NCBI GenBank assembly: GCA_963575745.1
Contig: CAUYUJ010003970.1
Coordinates: forward strand, 10,950-74,104
Direction: 5' to 3'
DNA length: 63,155 nucleotides
Source of the DNA: Prorocentrum cordatum
Lineage: Eukaryota; Sar; Dinophyceae; Prorocentrales; Prorocentraceae
The position numbers and the translations under genes are program-made. How positions within the stretch are numbered: the stretch's first letter is position 1; each line of letters begins with the position of its first letter. Positions 29,811 to 41,249 of the stretch are shown one piece after another. The notes beneath the pieces are model-generated. The model did no database searches and had not been told where the DNA came from. It saw only the letters and a program-made list of their open reading frames with translations.

Positions 29811-30660
29811 GGCTTCCCCAAATGTTTGGTGTCGGGCCTCGGCTTTCCAGCATGCGTGCGCCGCGCCCACCAGGCTGGCCACTGGGGGTCTGCTTGTAAC
29901 GACCCTGGCCCCCCCGAGGTCCCCGTCCACCTACGTATGGCTTTGCCTGCTTTCTGTTGCTGGCGGCGGTTGCAAGGTGCGCCATTTGCCGCGCGTTTCA
30001 CTGTTGGCTGGCGGTTGACAGACCCTGTCGCCCAGGAGAAGGGCGAGGACGAAAAAAAAAGAGCCCTGGAGCGCACGGCGGCCAGGTCCGCGGGGCCCAA
30101 GAAGCTGCCGCTGCGGCCCTCGAGGCGGCCGAGGGCACCCATAGCTTCCGACACCCTCGGGGGGCGCCTCCGGAAGTACATTGCCGCGCACTGACAATGC
30201 CCTGCAGTGCCTTGCAGCTTCCTTAGTTCGCATCGCCCAGCACGCTGCTCCCTGCGTGCTGGCTTCCACCCTTCGCACGCTCGTGATGGTTTTGCTCAGG
30301 ACGCCTCTCGGGCCCCATTCGGCCGCGCCCATTTTCTGGGCTTCCGAGGAGCGACAGACTTGATCATTCTATGAATTGTGATTTGATGTACCTCTCCCTC
30401 TGTCCGCTTCTTCCTCGTTGTTCCTCCGTCGTTTGCCTCTTGTCCCGGCCTTGCTCGTCGCTGCTCCGCTCCCTTCCTCCTTCCCCCCTCCCCAGCTGGT
30501 CCCCATGGCTGCTCTCCACGACCTGGCCTGCTCCTGCTACCGCTTCTGATTGGCATCAAGGGGCAGCCTGCGTGGGGAGAGGCTCTCGAGCGCCGCGCGT
30601 GCTCGGCTGGCTCGGCCGCTGCGCCGCTCGCCCGACATCGCCGCGCACATCCTTCGACAC
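29811..30660. other. Unresolved region after the LINE
   Basis: A + frame from about 29890 to 30194 reads SACNDPGPPEVPVHLRMALP and ends Lys/Arg-rich. Another (30181-30363) reads SLVRIAQHAAPCVLASTLRT. Both look like ordinary protein but have no family I recognise; they may be the LINE tail or host exons. Confidence 0.3.
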
Positions 30661-30664
30661 CATA

Positions 30665-31130
30665 CTGATCTCCTCCTCCTCCTCCTCCTCCTCCTTCTCC
30701 CTCTTCTCCTCCTCCTCCCTCTCCTCCTCCTCCCTCTCCTCCTTCCTCTCCTCCCTTGGCGACGTGGGTGTGAGCTGCCAGGCTTGTCAGGGGGAGATGG
30801 CCGCGCTTCCGCCGCCCTCCAGAGAGGACCGCCGAGGCCTCTCTCGTCGGCTTGTCGTGCATCCCATCCGGCAACCCCCCACCGGCGGATTTCGCTTGCC
30901 CCCTGGGCGGGTTTTCTTCTCGTTCGCTCTCTTGTCCGCTCTCCTCTTTTGGCAGTGGCGCTCCTCCTCCTCCTCCTCCTTCTCCTCCTTCTCCTCCTTC
31001 TCCTTCTGCTCCTCCTCCTCCTCCTCCTCCTCCTCCTCCTCCTCCTCCTCCTCCTCCTGCTCCTCCTCGCGGTCGTTGTCGTCGTCGTCGTCCTCCTCCT
31101 CCTCGGCGTCGTCGCGGTGGACCTCATGTT
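30665..31130. repeat. Two (CCT)n tracts with a GC-rich spacer
   Basis: CCT triplets at about 30668-30760 and 30962-31110, the second ending in GTCGTCGTCGTC. Confidence 0.95.
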
Positions 31131-31204
31131 CCCTTTATTGCTGGGCGGGCAGGAGAAGGTTGGGGATTTCTGCTTCCCAGGGAATGATCAATTGTGGGCT
31201 ATAT

Positions 31205-31300
31205 TGCGCAGTCGTAATCGTAGTCGTGGTTGTAGTCGTAATCGTAGTCGTAATCGTGGTCGGAGTCGTAATCGTCCTCGTCGTCGCAGCGGACACTCTG
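31205..31300. repeat. GTCGTAATCGTA hexamer-type repeat
   Basis: Imperfect CGTAATCGTAGTCGT units over about 80 bp. Confidence 0.85.
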
Positions 31301-31326
31301 TTCCTCCTACTGTCGGGCGGGCTGCG

Positions 31327-31716
31327 TCTCGGGGGACACAAGAACTGCAGAAGCATACACTTTCTACGTTCTACGCGGTTTTTGTTTAATCCGCGCTGAG
31401 CCCCATTTTTGTACAGGTTGATCCTTATTACACGGGTTGACTGTGCTCCGACCCCATCTGGCTGCCCTCTTCCCAGACATCCGCCGATCTGATTTTTTCA
31501 ATCCGCGGCCCCAGAGGTCTGGACCCCTTCCCCGGGGGTGGCGTTTCGCCCCGGGTCCACTTCTGATGGTCCCCAGGCCCGAGAACGGGCCCCAGAGGCC
31601 TGAATCCAGTGACAAAAACGCCGCATTGAAAAAATCGGACCCTCGGATCTCTGGGCTCGTCGGCCTGCCCACGCCGCCGCGCAGAAGGGCGGAGGACGGC
31701 CAAGGAGGGCGTCGTC
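31327..31716 (+). repeat. Segmental duplication, copy 1
   Basis: About 390 bp nearly identical to 33694-34083. Each copy starts with a truncated MITE-like end (TCGGGGGACA..AGAACTGCAG), then TTTGTTTAATCCGCGCTGAG, contains an inverted repeat A module, and ends GGACGGCCAAGGAGGGCGTC. Confidence 0.92.
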
Positions 31717-31722
31717 ATCCAC

Positions 31723-31917
31723 TCGGGGGACAAAAGAACTGCACAACCATAAGCTTTCGACGTTCCGCGCGGGTTTCTTAGATCTGCGCCGTGCCCCCCT
31801 GACGGCGCTTCCGGCGACGCCCCTGGCGCGCCCCGCGCGCCAGGGAGGGGGGCCCAGCGCAGAGCCAAGAAATCCGCGCGGAACGTCGCAAGTTTGTGTT
31901 CCTGCAGTTTGCCCCTC
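31723..31917. mobile_element. MITE-like foldback element, diverged copy
   Basis: The ends TCGGGGGACAAAAGAACTGC and TGCAGTTTGCCCC are related to the 199-bp element, as are the inner arms CGACGTTCCGCGCGG and CCGCGCGGAACGTCG and the apical CCTGGCGCGC ... GCGCGCCAGG. About 195 bp. No clear target duplication at this copy. Confidence 0.75.
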
Positions 31918-32150
31918 CTCTCCCCCAGGCCCCTCACCCTCGCTGACCCCCGCCCCCCGCGAAGCGGCGCCCGATCCGTCTCCCACTCCGGCACCTTCGA
32001 GGCGCCCAGCGGGAGCAAGGAGCACCAGAAGAACCTGCGGAACTACCGGCCTGGGGACCCGTGGTGGGAGGAGCGCGTCGCCCGGGAGCGCCGCAAGTGG
32101 CACCCGCCCGCGAGCTCGGGCGTGGCGCAATGGAGGGGCGATGACTTCAG
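31918..32150 (+). CDS. Exon-like ORF, WW-rich/zinc-finger-like tail
   Basis: A + frame reads SGTFEAPSGSKEHQKNLRNY and then GDPWWEERVARERRKWHPPA before entering the CCT tract. The KEHQKNL string resembles the last part of a matrin-type finger (Gln/His spacing), but no Cys pair precedes it in this frame. It could be a second exon of a zinc-finger gene like the one at 17.3 kb. Low confidence. Confidence 0.3.
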
Positions 32151-32154
32151 GCCC

Positions 32155-32405
32155 TCGCCCTCTCCTCCTCCTCCTCCTCCTCCTCCTCCTCCTTCTCCTC
32201 TTCCTGCTCCTCCTCCTCCTCCGCATCCTCCTCCTCCCTCCTCCTCCTCCCTACCCTCCTCCTCCTCCTCCTCCTCCTCCTCCTCCTCCTCCTCCTCCTC
32301 CTCCTCCTCCTCCTCCTCCTCCTCCCCCTCCTCCCCCTCCTCCTCTAGCCTCCTCCTCCTTCTCCTCCTCCTCCTCCTCCTCAAACCTCCTGCTCCTCCA
32401 GCCCC
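32155..32405. repeat. (CCT)n tract
   Basis: Pyrimidine triplets, near pure at 32255-32335. Confidence 0.97.
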
Positions 32406-32444
32406 CTTAGAGGCGTGAAGAAAACACGACGGGCAGCTTTCTAG

Positions 32445-32585
32445 ATGTTCGGCTTCTGGGGGCCCTTACCAGGCCTCGGAGCCGTCGCGGAGCGACTCGG
32501 GGTCAAGAACCGGCCCCGGGGAATGGGGCGAGACCTCTGAGAGTCGACGTGATGGAAAAATCACTGCGTCGGGGGTCTGGGAATG
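32445..32585 (+). repeat. Dispersed repeat A, copy
   Basis: TTCGGCTTCTGGGGGCCCTT through AGAACCGGCCCCGGGGAATG to GGAAAAATCACTGCGTCGG. Confidence 0.8.
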
Positions 32586-32596
32586 GGGGGGGAAAG

Positions 32597-32659
32597 GTGC
32601 ACCTGTCGTGCCCCAGAGGAGCCCCCAAAGGGGCCCCCAAAGGGGCACGACAGGTGCAC
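32597..32659. repeat. Perfect 18-bp hairpin
   Basis: GTGCACCTGTCGTGCCCC at 32597-32614 is exactly complementary to 32642-32659. The loop is a CCCAAAGGGGCCCCCAAA-type duplication. Confidence 0.95.
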
Positions 32660-32834
32660 GTGCCTTCGCCCCCCCAATTCCTCTGAGATCCGACGCAGCG
32701 AGAAGATCTTGGCATCTTTCGGACGTGTGCATTTTTCTTTCGGCGAGGACCATCGAGGAGCATCCTTGATCATTTGGCGAAAAAAACACGCACGAAACCG
32801 AAAAAAGCGCAGGGAATGGACGTCCAAGCGATGC

Positions 32835-32985
32835 CCAGAGATAGCAACATCGCAAAAAGTCGCGACCGCAGTCCTCGACCTCATCTTTCCGTGCCAGCTC
32901 TCGAGCCGGACCTATCTGCGAGAGCGCCAGGGCTCGGAGCCGGGCGAAAACGCCCGGCTCGAAAGCATTGAGACGGTCGAGTCTC
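32835..32985 (-). repeat. Dispersed repeat B, inverted copy
   Basis: ATCGCAAAAAGTCGCGACCG and CTCGAGCCGGACCTATCTGC are complements of repeat B landmarks. Confidence 0.7.
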
Positions 32986-33007
32986 AGGATTATCTTCAGG
33001 CCTCGCA

Positions 33008-33214
33008 GATGGGGTCGGAGTAGATGGGGTCGGGGGATCGCGCCGCATCGCCGATGCATCGGCGATGCTGCTCGATGTGTAGCCCGATCTTCTCTACGCG
33101 AACGTCGCCGCTGCATCGCCGACGTCGCCGCTGCATCGCCGACGTCGCCGATGCATCGCCGATGCATCCGTGACGCATCGACGATGCGGCGCGATCTCCG
33201 ACCCCATCTACAGT
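33008..33214. repeat. Foldback made of GCATCGCCGATG palindromes
   Basis: Outer ends GATGGGGTCGG ... CGCGCCGCATCG and CGATGCGGCGCGATC ... CCGACCCCATC are inverted copies. The interior is a run of GCATCGCCGATGCATCGGCG palindromic units. A copy of ACAGTCAACCCGT follows directly. Confidence 0.85.
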
Positions 33215-33234
33215 CAACCCGTAAGGAGGAACAA

Positions 33235-33372
33235 TTTTCCTAGGTTGCCTTTGCATCTTTGCCCCTTCGGCCCATCACTGGCCGCTTTCGCTGGCCGCGC
33301 CCCGGACATTTCCGTCCAAGGCCCTTGCATCCGACTTGCGCGTCCTTATCATACGGGCTGACTGTGCGATGA
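33235..33372 (+). repeat. Dispersed repeat C, copy 2
   Basis: Shares GGCCGCTTTCGCTGGCCGCG and the end CATACGGGCTGACTGTG with copies at 600 and 50270. Confidence 0.8.
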
Positions 33373-33693
33373 CTGACAGAGGGAAAGAGGGCGAAGGAAG
33401 GTGCACCTTTCACACCTGTTCCGCCTGTTTTAGCAGAAGGGCGAGGAAAGACAAAGACACCTTTCGAGCACCATCGGGGCCCCCAAAGGGGGGCCGTTCT
33501 GAGCCCCGTTTGGACCCCTTCGGGTCCCCCCCCTCCATACGGTGGGGGCGTTGGTTCAGGGCTGTGCCCGGGAGGCCTCAGGCCCTGGGGGCTTCCCTCT
33601 CTGATGAGGGCGGCGGCGATATCCACGGCCAGGCCTCACTTGATGCTCCACCTGCTTCCAGACCCTGGATTCCTTACCCGATGGCTCCTCATC
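33373..33693. other. No gene recognised
   Basis: Unique GC-rich sequence. Frames on either strand have no domain. Confidence 0.5.
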
Positions 33694-34083
33694 TCCTCGG
33701 GGGACAAGAACTGCAGAAACATAGACTTCCTACGTTCTGCGCGGTGTTTGTTTAATCCGCGCTGAGCCCCCATTTCTGTACAGGTTGATCCTTTTTACAC
33801 GGGTTGACTGTGCTCCGACCCCATCTGGGAGCACTCTTCCCAGACATCCGCCGATCTGTTTTTTTCAATCCGCGGCCCCAGAGGTCTGGACCCCTTCCCC
33901 GGGGGTGGCATTTCGCCCCGGATCCGCTTCTGAGGGTCCCCAGGCCCGAGAACGGGCCCCAGAGGCTTGAATCCAGTGACACAAACGCCGGATTGAAAAA
34001 ATCCGACCCTCGGATCTCTGGGCTCGTCGGCCTGCCCACGCCGTCGCGCAGAAGGGCGGAGGACGGCCAAGGAGGGCGTCGTC
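33694..34083 (+). repeat. Segmental duplication, copy 2
   Basis: Near-identical partner of 31327-31716 and likewise ending in GGGCGTCGTC; here it runs directly into a (GTC)n tract. Confidence 0.92.
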
Positions 34084-34117
34084 GTCGCTGTCGTCGTCGC
34101 GTCGCCGCCGCCGCCGC

Positions 34118-34189
<72 letters not shown>

Positions 34190-34196
34190 GTCGTCC
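34080..34196. repeat. (GTC)n/(GCC)n microsatellite
   Basis: CGTCGTCGT with a GCCGCCGCC patch. Confidence 0.97.
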
Positions 34197-34435
34197 CCAT
34201 GGAGCCACGCCCCGACGAGCGCAGCGGCGCCGCACGCAGCCGGGCCGCCCTCGCAGCCGCCCGCGGCGCAGGGGCGCGGCCGCGCGGGCAGCCTCCCGCG
34301 GGCGCCGCGGCGCAGCCCTCGCGGACGCCCGCGGCGGAGAGTCCGCCGCGCCTGGCGGGCGTGGCCTGCCCGACGGCTGGGAGGCCGCGCGCGACCAGAC
34401 CGAGCGGCTCTATTAGCCGAAAGGCTTTCGCGCCA
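34197..34435. other. GC-rich spacer, no domain
   Basis: A + frame (MEPRPDERSGAARSRAALAA onward) is Ala/Arg/Pro-rich only and is not called. Confidence 0.4.
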
Positions 34436-34600
34436 GTCCGCCTCCTCCTCCTCCTCCTCCTCCTTCTCCTCCTCCTCCTTCTCTCCTCCTCCTCCTCTCT
34501 CCTCCTCCTCCGCCCCCTACTCCGCCCCCTCCTCCTCCTCCTCCTCCTCCTCCTCCTCCTTCCTCCTCCTCCTCCTCCTCCTCCTCCTCCTACTCCTACT
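34436..34600. repeat. (CCT)n tract
   Basis: Pyrimidine triplets leading into the inverted 860-bp unit. Confidence 0.97.
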
Positions 34601-35470
34601 CCTATCCTTATTCCTTATTAGAATATACTCCTACTCCCCCCTCAGGCCGGCCATTAGGGGCCGCATCCGGGTGGTCCCATCCTAACCTGTAAAAAACAAT
34701 ACAAAATCAACATTTTTCTTATTTTTTCCTCTCGACATGGACGTCCTGTCGTCCACGGCGATAATCCATTGCAAAAAATACCACAAAGAGCACACGCGCG
34801 CGTTCATGTCAGAATCCTACCGAACACCGTGTGTTTGCAAGCATTTCAACATAAAAACATCAAAAACCCAATGCTTTTTCACAAAAATTGTACAAATTTC
34901 CCGCCCGGGCTCTCTTGCTGAAATCATAGGAAAACCATAGGAATCTTAAGAATTCTGTCAAATCCAGCGATTTCACGTCATCGCGCGGTGCACTCGCGAT
35001 GCTCTGTCATGCACCCAGGCCGCGAATCCTGTGCAAAAAATACCACAAAGAGCACACTCGCGCGTTCATGTCAGAATCCTACCGAACACCGTGTGTTTGC
35101 AAGCATTTCAACATAAAAACATCAAAAACCCAATGCTTTTTCACAAAAATGCTTTGGGGTGTCCTGTCAGACCGTCGGGCTTCCTCCGGCCACCTCTGGC
35201 TTCCTGCGGTGTACCGGGCCATTCTCGACTCGTCTGGCAATGCGTGCGCGGCATTCAACACGCGCTCGCCAGTTCCCGTCGGCAACCGCCATCGCGGCCG
35301 CATCAGCTGTACCAAACCGGCTGGCCGGTGTGACTTCGGCCCCCAGTTGTGCCAGCTTTGCTTCTTATGTTGTGGGAGGGCGGGTGGGACTGGGCATGCC
35401 ATGCTTGACTCGCTCGAGCTGGCTAGCTTGACTCCTACTCCTACTCCTACTCCTACTCCTACTCCTACTC
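34595..35470 (-). repeat. Inverted copy of the 860-880 bp unit
   Basis: Complement of one 9.4-12.0 kb unit, from TATCCTTATTCCTTATTAGA to GGGCATGCCATGCTTGACTC. The repeat-borne frame is open on the + strand from 34999. Confidence 0.95.
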
Positions 35471-36015
35471 CGCCTCCGCCTCCTCCGCCTCCTCCTCCTC
35501 CTCCTCCTCCACCTCCTCCTCCTCCTCCTCGCCTCCTCCTCCTCCTCCTCCTCCTCCTCTCCCTCCTCTCTCCTCCTCCTCCTACGCCTCCTGCTCCTCC
35601 TCCGCCTCCTCCTCCTCCTCCTCCTCCTCCTCCTCCTCCTCCCTCCTCCTGCTCCTCCTCCGCCTCCTCTCCTCCTCCGCGCCTCCTCCTCCGCCTCCTC
35701 CTCCTGCTCCTCCTCCTGCCCTCCTCATCTCCTCCTCCTCGTCCTCCTCCTCCTCCTCCTCCTCCTCCTCCTCCGCCTCCTCCGCCTCCTCCTCCGCCTC
35801 CTTCTTCTTCTTCTCCTCCTCTCCTCCTCCTCCTCCTCCTACTCCTCAGTCTCATCCTCCTCCTCCTCCGCCTCCTCCTCCGCTCCTCCTCCTCCTCCTT
35901 CTCCCTCCTTCTCTTCCTCCTTCCCCGTCCTCCTCCTCCTCCTCCTCCTCCTCATTTTCCTCCTCCTCTTCCTCCTCCTCCTCCTCCTCCTCGTCCTCCT
36001 CTTCCTCATTCTCCC
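35462..36015. repeat. Long (CCT)n tract
   Basis: About 550 bp of CCT with CGCCT and CTGCTC interruptions, mirroring the GGA tract beside the forward array. Confidence 0.97.
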
Positions 36016-36044
36016 CCGAGGAGGCCCCAGAGCACCCCGAGACC

Positions 36045-36150
36045 TGGGCGCTGCAGTTTTTCTCGGCTCGAGAAGTGGCGCAGAGAGATGGGGTCCAGGG
36101 CTCTGGTCATGATCTCTCGCGACTTTGCAATCTGCGGCGTCGGATCTCAA
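36045..36150 (+). repeat. Dispersed repeat B, short copy
   Basis: TGGGCGCTGCAGTTTTTCTC through GGGTCCAGGGCTCTGG. Confidence 0.7.
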
Positions 36151-37259
36151 GGATTGCACTACATATCTTCTCCTCTTTCAAAAGGAATTAAGATCCACAA
36201 CCCCCCCCGAGGCCAGGATTTTCGGCCCCCTGGGGATGTAATTTGACATGTGATTCTGCCCCATCGCACATCATAAGTATGAGTGCCTACTACCTTAGCC
36301 AAACTGGCATCGCCTCCACCCCCCACCATCCTGCGCCAAGAGCACTACGCGCGCACACCGGTTGATCAAAAGTCATCAGTTTTCAGGATCCCTCGCCAAA
36401 CATGGAACGACAAACAGACGCGCGCGTCGTCGCCCGCGCATGCCGAAATCTTTCAACAACAACCCTCAGCGCCGTAAGGATTCGAAATCGAGTGTCCCGC
36501 AACAATGTAAAAACCTGTCCAACAAAAGTTCGCGCGCTCTTACAATTTCGTAAGAAAACCATTGTTGCTTTTTCGTCAAGTGCGACCAAAAGGGTCTATC
36601 GAGCGCGCATGTCGAAATCATTCGGGCGCCCTTGCGCGCGTGCTGGAGGGGGGGCGCGGCCCCTGTCAAATAAAGCCATGCGGGCCACTCGCGCGCGTCG
36701 GCCGCGCGCGCGCATCGAACCTCCATCGCCGGCCATCGGCGTGATCAGCATCGGCGCCTTCGTTGTCCTCGCCGTCGTCATCGTCATTATTGCCACCATC
36801 GTCGCCAATATCACCATCGTGTCCACCCTTGTCGATGCCGCCATGACCTCGCGCGTCGGGGCGCGGCCTGCGAGACGCGCCTGGAAGCCCCCAGCGGTCA
36901 CCACCATCGCGGACGCGCCGGTCGTCGTCACCGTCGTCACCATCATCGCAAGTAGCATCATCGTGTCTACTGTTGTAGACGTCTCTTCATGATACCGCGC
37001 CCGCCCGAGTCACCGACTCTCGCTGAAGTGCCCGCGCGTCAGCGCGGCCTGTGTCGCCGTGAAGTTCCTGGCGGTCAGCGCCACGTTGGCCGCGTCGGTC
37101 ACGCCAGACTAGCTGACCGCTGTGCGCGCGAGCCTGCGCGCGTTAGCGCGGCCGCAGCGATGCGCCAGGCAGGCATCGCAATTGCCGCCTCATTGGTTTT
37201 GCAAGAAGCTGCGGGTGGGTGGGTGGGGAGTCTGCGCGAGCGGTGGAGTTGACAACTCA

Positions 37260-37409
37260 CTACGGACAAGGATCAATTCCGCCGCGTATCTTGCACGACA
37301 TAGACTGTGCCTAGCATAAATGTCTTCACAGATCTGGTGCAACAGAACTTGTACAACAGATATTGCACAACATAGATGCATCACTCTGTCTAAACAGACA
37401 TATATATAC

Positions 37410-37442
<33 letters not shown>

Positions 37443-37620
37443 TACATATATACAGACTGCACCACCTAATTTGAACACCAGATAGGTCGCACCACATACA
37501 TTGCACAACATTGATCGCACCACGTAGATTGCCAAACCTTGATGGCACCACACAATTTGCAACACATCGAATGCTTCACGTGTGTTGCGCAACATAAGTT
37601 GCACCGCGTCGGTTCTCCTT
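37260..37620. repeat. TTGCACAACATAGATTGCAC units and an AT microsatellite
   Basis: About 20-bp units of GCACCACATAGATTGCACAA, interrupted by (AT)n at about 37400-37456. Related units at 38700-38870, 43520-43620 and 46485-46560 mark the ends of higher-order units. Confidence 0.85.
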
Positions 37621-38919
37621 TCTCACAACGAATTCGGATAAGATCCCCCCTCTGGGATTACCCCCCGCCCCAGGGATGTGCAATTTGCATGCGATTCTGT
37701 CCGGTCGCTCGTCCTAAATATGAAGCCGTACCATGCCAGCCCAGCCGCTGTCGACTGCTCCTTCGCCACCCTCTGCAAAAACATGATGCGCTCACCCGAT
37801 CACCACACATCTTCACCTCTCAAGAATCCCTGGCAACACGTGGGACGAAATGCACGCGCGCGCGTCGCCGCGCGCGCGTGCCGAAGTCCGTCAAAAACAT
37901 GTGGATTCGCAGGGATTTTGAAATTGAGTGCCCCGAAAGCATGTAAACACACATGGTTGTGTAGAATTGCTGTCCCCAAAAATGTCTGCGCGCGCTCTTG
38001 CGAATTCGGAGGAGAAAAAAAAAACGAACAGGTTTTTGACATTTCGTCCATTGCGACGAATCGGGCCTCTCGCGCATGCCGGAATCCTTCCGAAACCTTC
38101 GTCGCCGACGCGAGAACACCGTCATCGGCGCGATCAGCATCGGCACCGAGGCCATCGCCATCATCGTCACCATCATCGCAGATAACAGCATCGCGTCTAC
38201 TGTTGTAGGCGTGCCCATGATAGCGCGCCCGCCAGAGTCACCGACTCTCGCTGAAGTGCCCGCGCGCCAGCGCGGCGTGTGAGACGCGCCTGGAAGCCCC
38301 CAGCGGTCACCGCTATCGCGGCCGAGACGGTCGTCGCCATCGTCGTCACCATCACCGCAAGTAGCATCATCGTGTCTACTATTGTAGACGTCTCCATGAT
38401 ACCGCGCCCGCCCGAGTCACCGACTCTCGCTGAAGTGCCCGCGCGTCAGCGAGGCCTGTGGGGCGCGCCGGGAATTCCCCAGCGGTCAGCGCCACCGCGG
38501 CCGCGTCGGTTTCGCCGCACTAGTTGGCCGCTGTGCGCGCGAGCTTGCGCGCGCTGGCGCGGCCGCAACGATGCACCAGTCACCGCCAGGGAAGCATCGC
38601 AGTTGCCGCTTCGTGGGTTTTGCAAGCCAAATTGCGGGTGGATGTGCGGGGAGACTGCGCGAGCAGTGGCTTTGAGAATTTACTGTGAATGAAAAGTCAC
38701 AGTTGCACCGCGTCTCTTGCACCACATTGATCACTCTACATACATGGCACAACATAAAGTGCACCACAGAGATAGCACCGCAGAGAGGTTGTTTCACACA
38801 GACTGCACCACATGGACCGCGCCGCACTCCTCGCGCAAGACACATTGCGCAACGTAAATTGCGTAGCGTTCCCTAAACACTGCTTGCACTTGGGGGCTCT
38901 TGTTTCTGTTCTAGGGAGT

Positions 38920-39265
38920 CGGAGGAGGAAGAAGAGGAGGAGGCGGAGGAGGAGGAGGAGGAGGCTCCTCTTCCCTTCTGTTCTGGGGAACTGGCCCGTG
39001 TCTTCGGTCTTGCGGTTGCTTGGCCGCCGTCGCCGCCCCGTCGCCGCTTCGTGGCCGCCCGTCGTCTGGGCCTGGCGGTCGGCCTGGCGGCCGCGACCGC
39101 CGTCGCCGCCCCTTGCCGCTTCGTCGCCACAGCAAGGATTGCACCAAGCATGTTCCCTTTTCTACAAAAGGAAATTCTACATATCCCTCCTCCTGCTCCT
39201 CCTCCTCCTCCTCCTGTTCCTCCTCCTCCTCCTTTTCGTCCTCCTCCTGCTCCTGTTCCTCACCT
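38920..39265. repeat. Opposed GGA and CCT tracts
   Basis: GGA at 38925-38965 and CCT at 39180-39262 enclose a GC-rich spacer, inside one higher-order unit. Confidence 0.9.
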
Positions 39266-41070
39266 GCAAAGGATTGCACCGCGCACCGCCCCCCCGAAAC
39301 GGGGATTATCGCCCACCCGTTGGGAACGTGCAATTTACATGTGTTTAAACCAGACCGTCCTAGCTGGACCGCATACCGTCCTAGCTGGACCGGCATATCC
39401 CCCCGAAACCATCCAGCGCAAAAAGCACTACGCCCGCATAGCCGTTGATCAAGAATTTTTGCAACATATGGGACGACAAACAGGCGCGCGTCGTCGCGCG
39501 TGCATGCCGGAATCTCTCAAAAACCAGAGCTTCCGTGAGGATTTCAAAATCGAGTTGCGTTTCTGCGAATCCTTTAGACAACAACGCGCTTTTACAAATT
39601 TAAAACGAAAAAAAACAAACACATGTTCATCAAATGCGACCATCCGGGCCTCTCGCGCGCGAGTGTCGCAATCATTCGGACGCTCTTGCGCGCGTGCTAG
39701 GGGGGGCGAAGGGGCGGGGGGGGGGGCGCGATCCTATCGTCGTCATCGGCGTGATCAGCATCGGCGCCGTCATCAACCTCGCCGTCGTCGTCTTCATCGT
39801 CACCATCGTCGCCACTAGCATTAGCATGTCCACCGTCACCGGCGTCGCCATGACACCACGCCCGCCCGAGTCACCGACTCGCGCTGACTTGCGCTCGCGT
39901 CAGCGCGGCCTGTGAGACGCCATGTCGAGTCTCCGGCGGTCAGCGTCGCCGCGGACGCGTCGGTCGCGCCCGACTAGCTGGCCGCTCTACGCGCGAGCCT
40001 GCGCGCTAGCGTAGCCGCAGCGAGGGAGAGGGGGGGAGGCGCAATCCACGTCGAAGGCCGCGCGCGCATGTCGAACCCCTTCAAAAACCTCCATCGCCGA
40101 CGCGAGGGCGCCGTCATCGTCATCGGCGGGCGCGATCAGCGTCGGCGCCGTCATTGGCCATGCCGTCGCCATCGCCACCTGCGTCGCCATCACCACTCAT
40201 CATCGCGTCGACCGTTGTCGGCGTCGACATGCTGCCGCGCCCGCCCAAGTCACCGACTCGCATGGAAGTGCCAGCTAGGAAGTGCCGGGCAGTCATCGCC
40301 GCCGCGGCCTCGTCGGTCGCGCCAGGCTAGCTGGCCGGCGCGCGCGCGAGCGCGCGCGGGCTAGCGAGGCCGCGGAGATGCGCCGGCCAACGCCAAGCAC
40401 CCATCGCAAGCGCCGCCGCATGGGCCTTGCAAACCGCGTTGCGGGTGGGCGGGTGGGATATGTGCAAGAGCGTCGGACTTGTCAGCGCGTTTGTAAAAAT
40501 CAAATGCACCGATCCCCTCTGCAACAGCAGCAGGATCTACCGCCCCCCCCCTCCCCCCAGAAATAACGAGGAGGCTTTCTGCGTCGGAGCGCGCGTGCAG
40601 TTCGGCCCCGTCGCCCGTCCCGAGCGCGACCCTCGTCGCCGCCCTCTCGCCCTTTCCAGAGCGCTGCGCGCGCGAGCCCCTCGCGTCGCGGCCAATACAT
40701 CCCCAGTTGTCGCAGCGCGGGGGAACGATTGACTAAATCGCCCCCCCCCCCCCCCCGCCGGACCCGCCAAAATGATTGGGCGGGGCGGACTGATAGAATG
40801 CAGCCGCCGGAACCTGTCTTTTCAATCGCCCGATCGCCCGCCCCCCCCCCCGGCGTTCGCTTTTGCCCTTTTGGGGGAACTGATTTTTTATTCGTCCTCT
40901 TTCGCTCGCCGCTAGATCGCCCGCGGCCGCGGGGGGGGGGTTGCGGGGGGGGGCGGGGCAATTAGGGAGTAGTTGAGGGAAGGGTTTTTCGAAGAGGCGC
41001 TTGATCACCCTCGCCCTTGCGGACGGCCGCCGGTCGCCCTTGCGGGCGGCCGCGGCGATTGGGGGGTAAG

Positions 41071-41143
41071 GGATGAGGAGGAGGAGGAGGAGGAGGAGGA
41101 GGAGGAGGAGGAGGAGGAGGAGGAGGAGGAGGAGGAGGAGGGG
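41071..41143 (+). repeat. (GGA)n tract
   Basis: About 70 bp, near pure. Confidence 0.97.
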
Positions 41144-41249
41144 GGAGGACAAGCTAGGTGCGCTCGCGTCGTATATGACAGCCCCCCCCCCTCCCACCCC
41201 TTGCCAAGGCGTAGATCCCCTCTCTACTCGCGCAGTCGGATGTCGAGCA

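Noticed and set aside
35462-36015. Poly-Pro/Leu/Ser proteins from CCT and GGA tracts here and elsewhere
   Set aside because: All three frames on both strands are open in such tracts, so openness is no evidence of coding.
37400-37456. TATA-rich stretch as a promoter
   Set aside because: A simple (AT)n microsatellite inside a higher-order repeat; dinoflagellate genes generally lack TATA boxes and no gene starts nearby.
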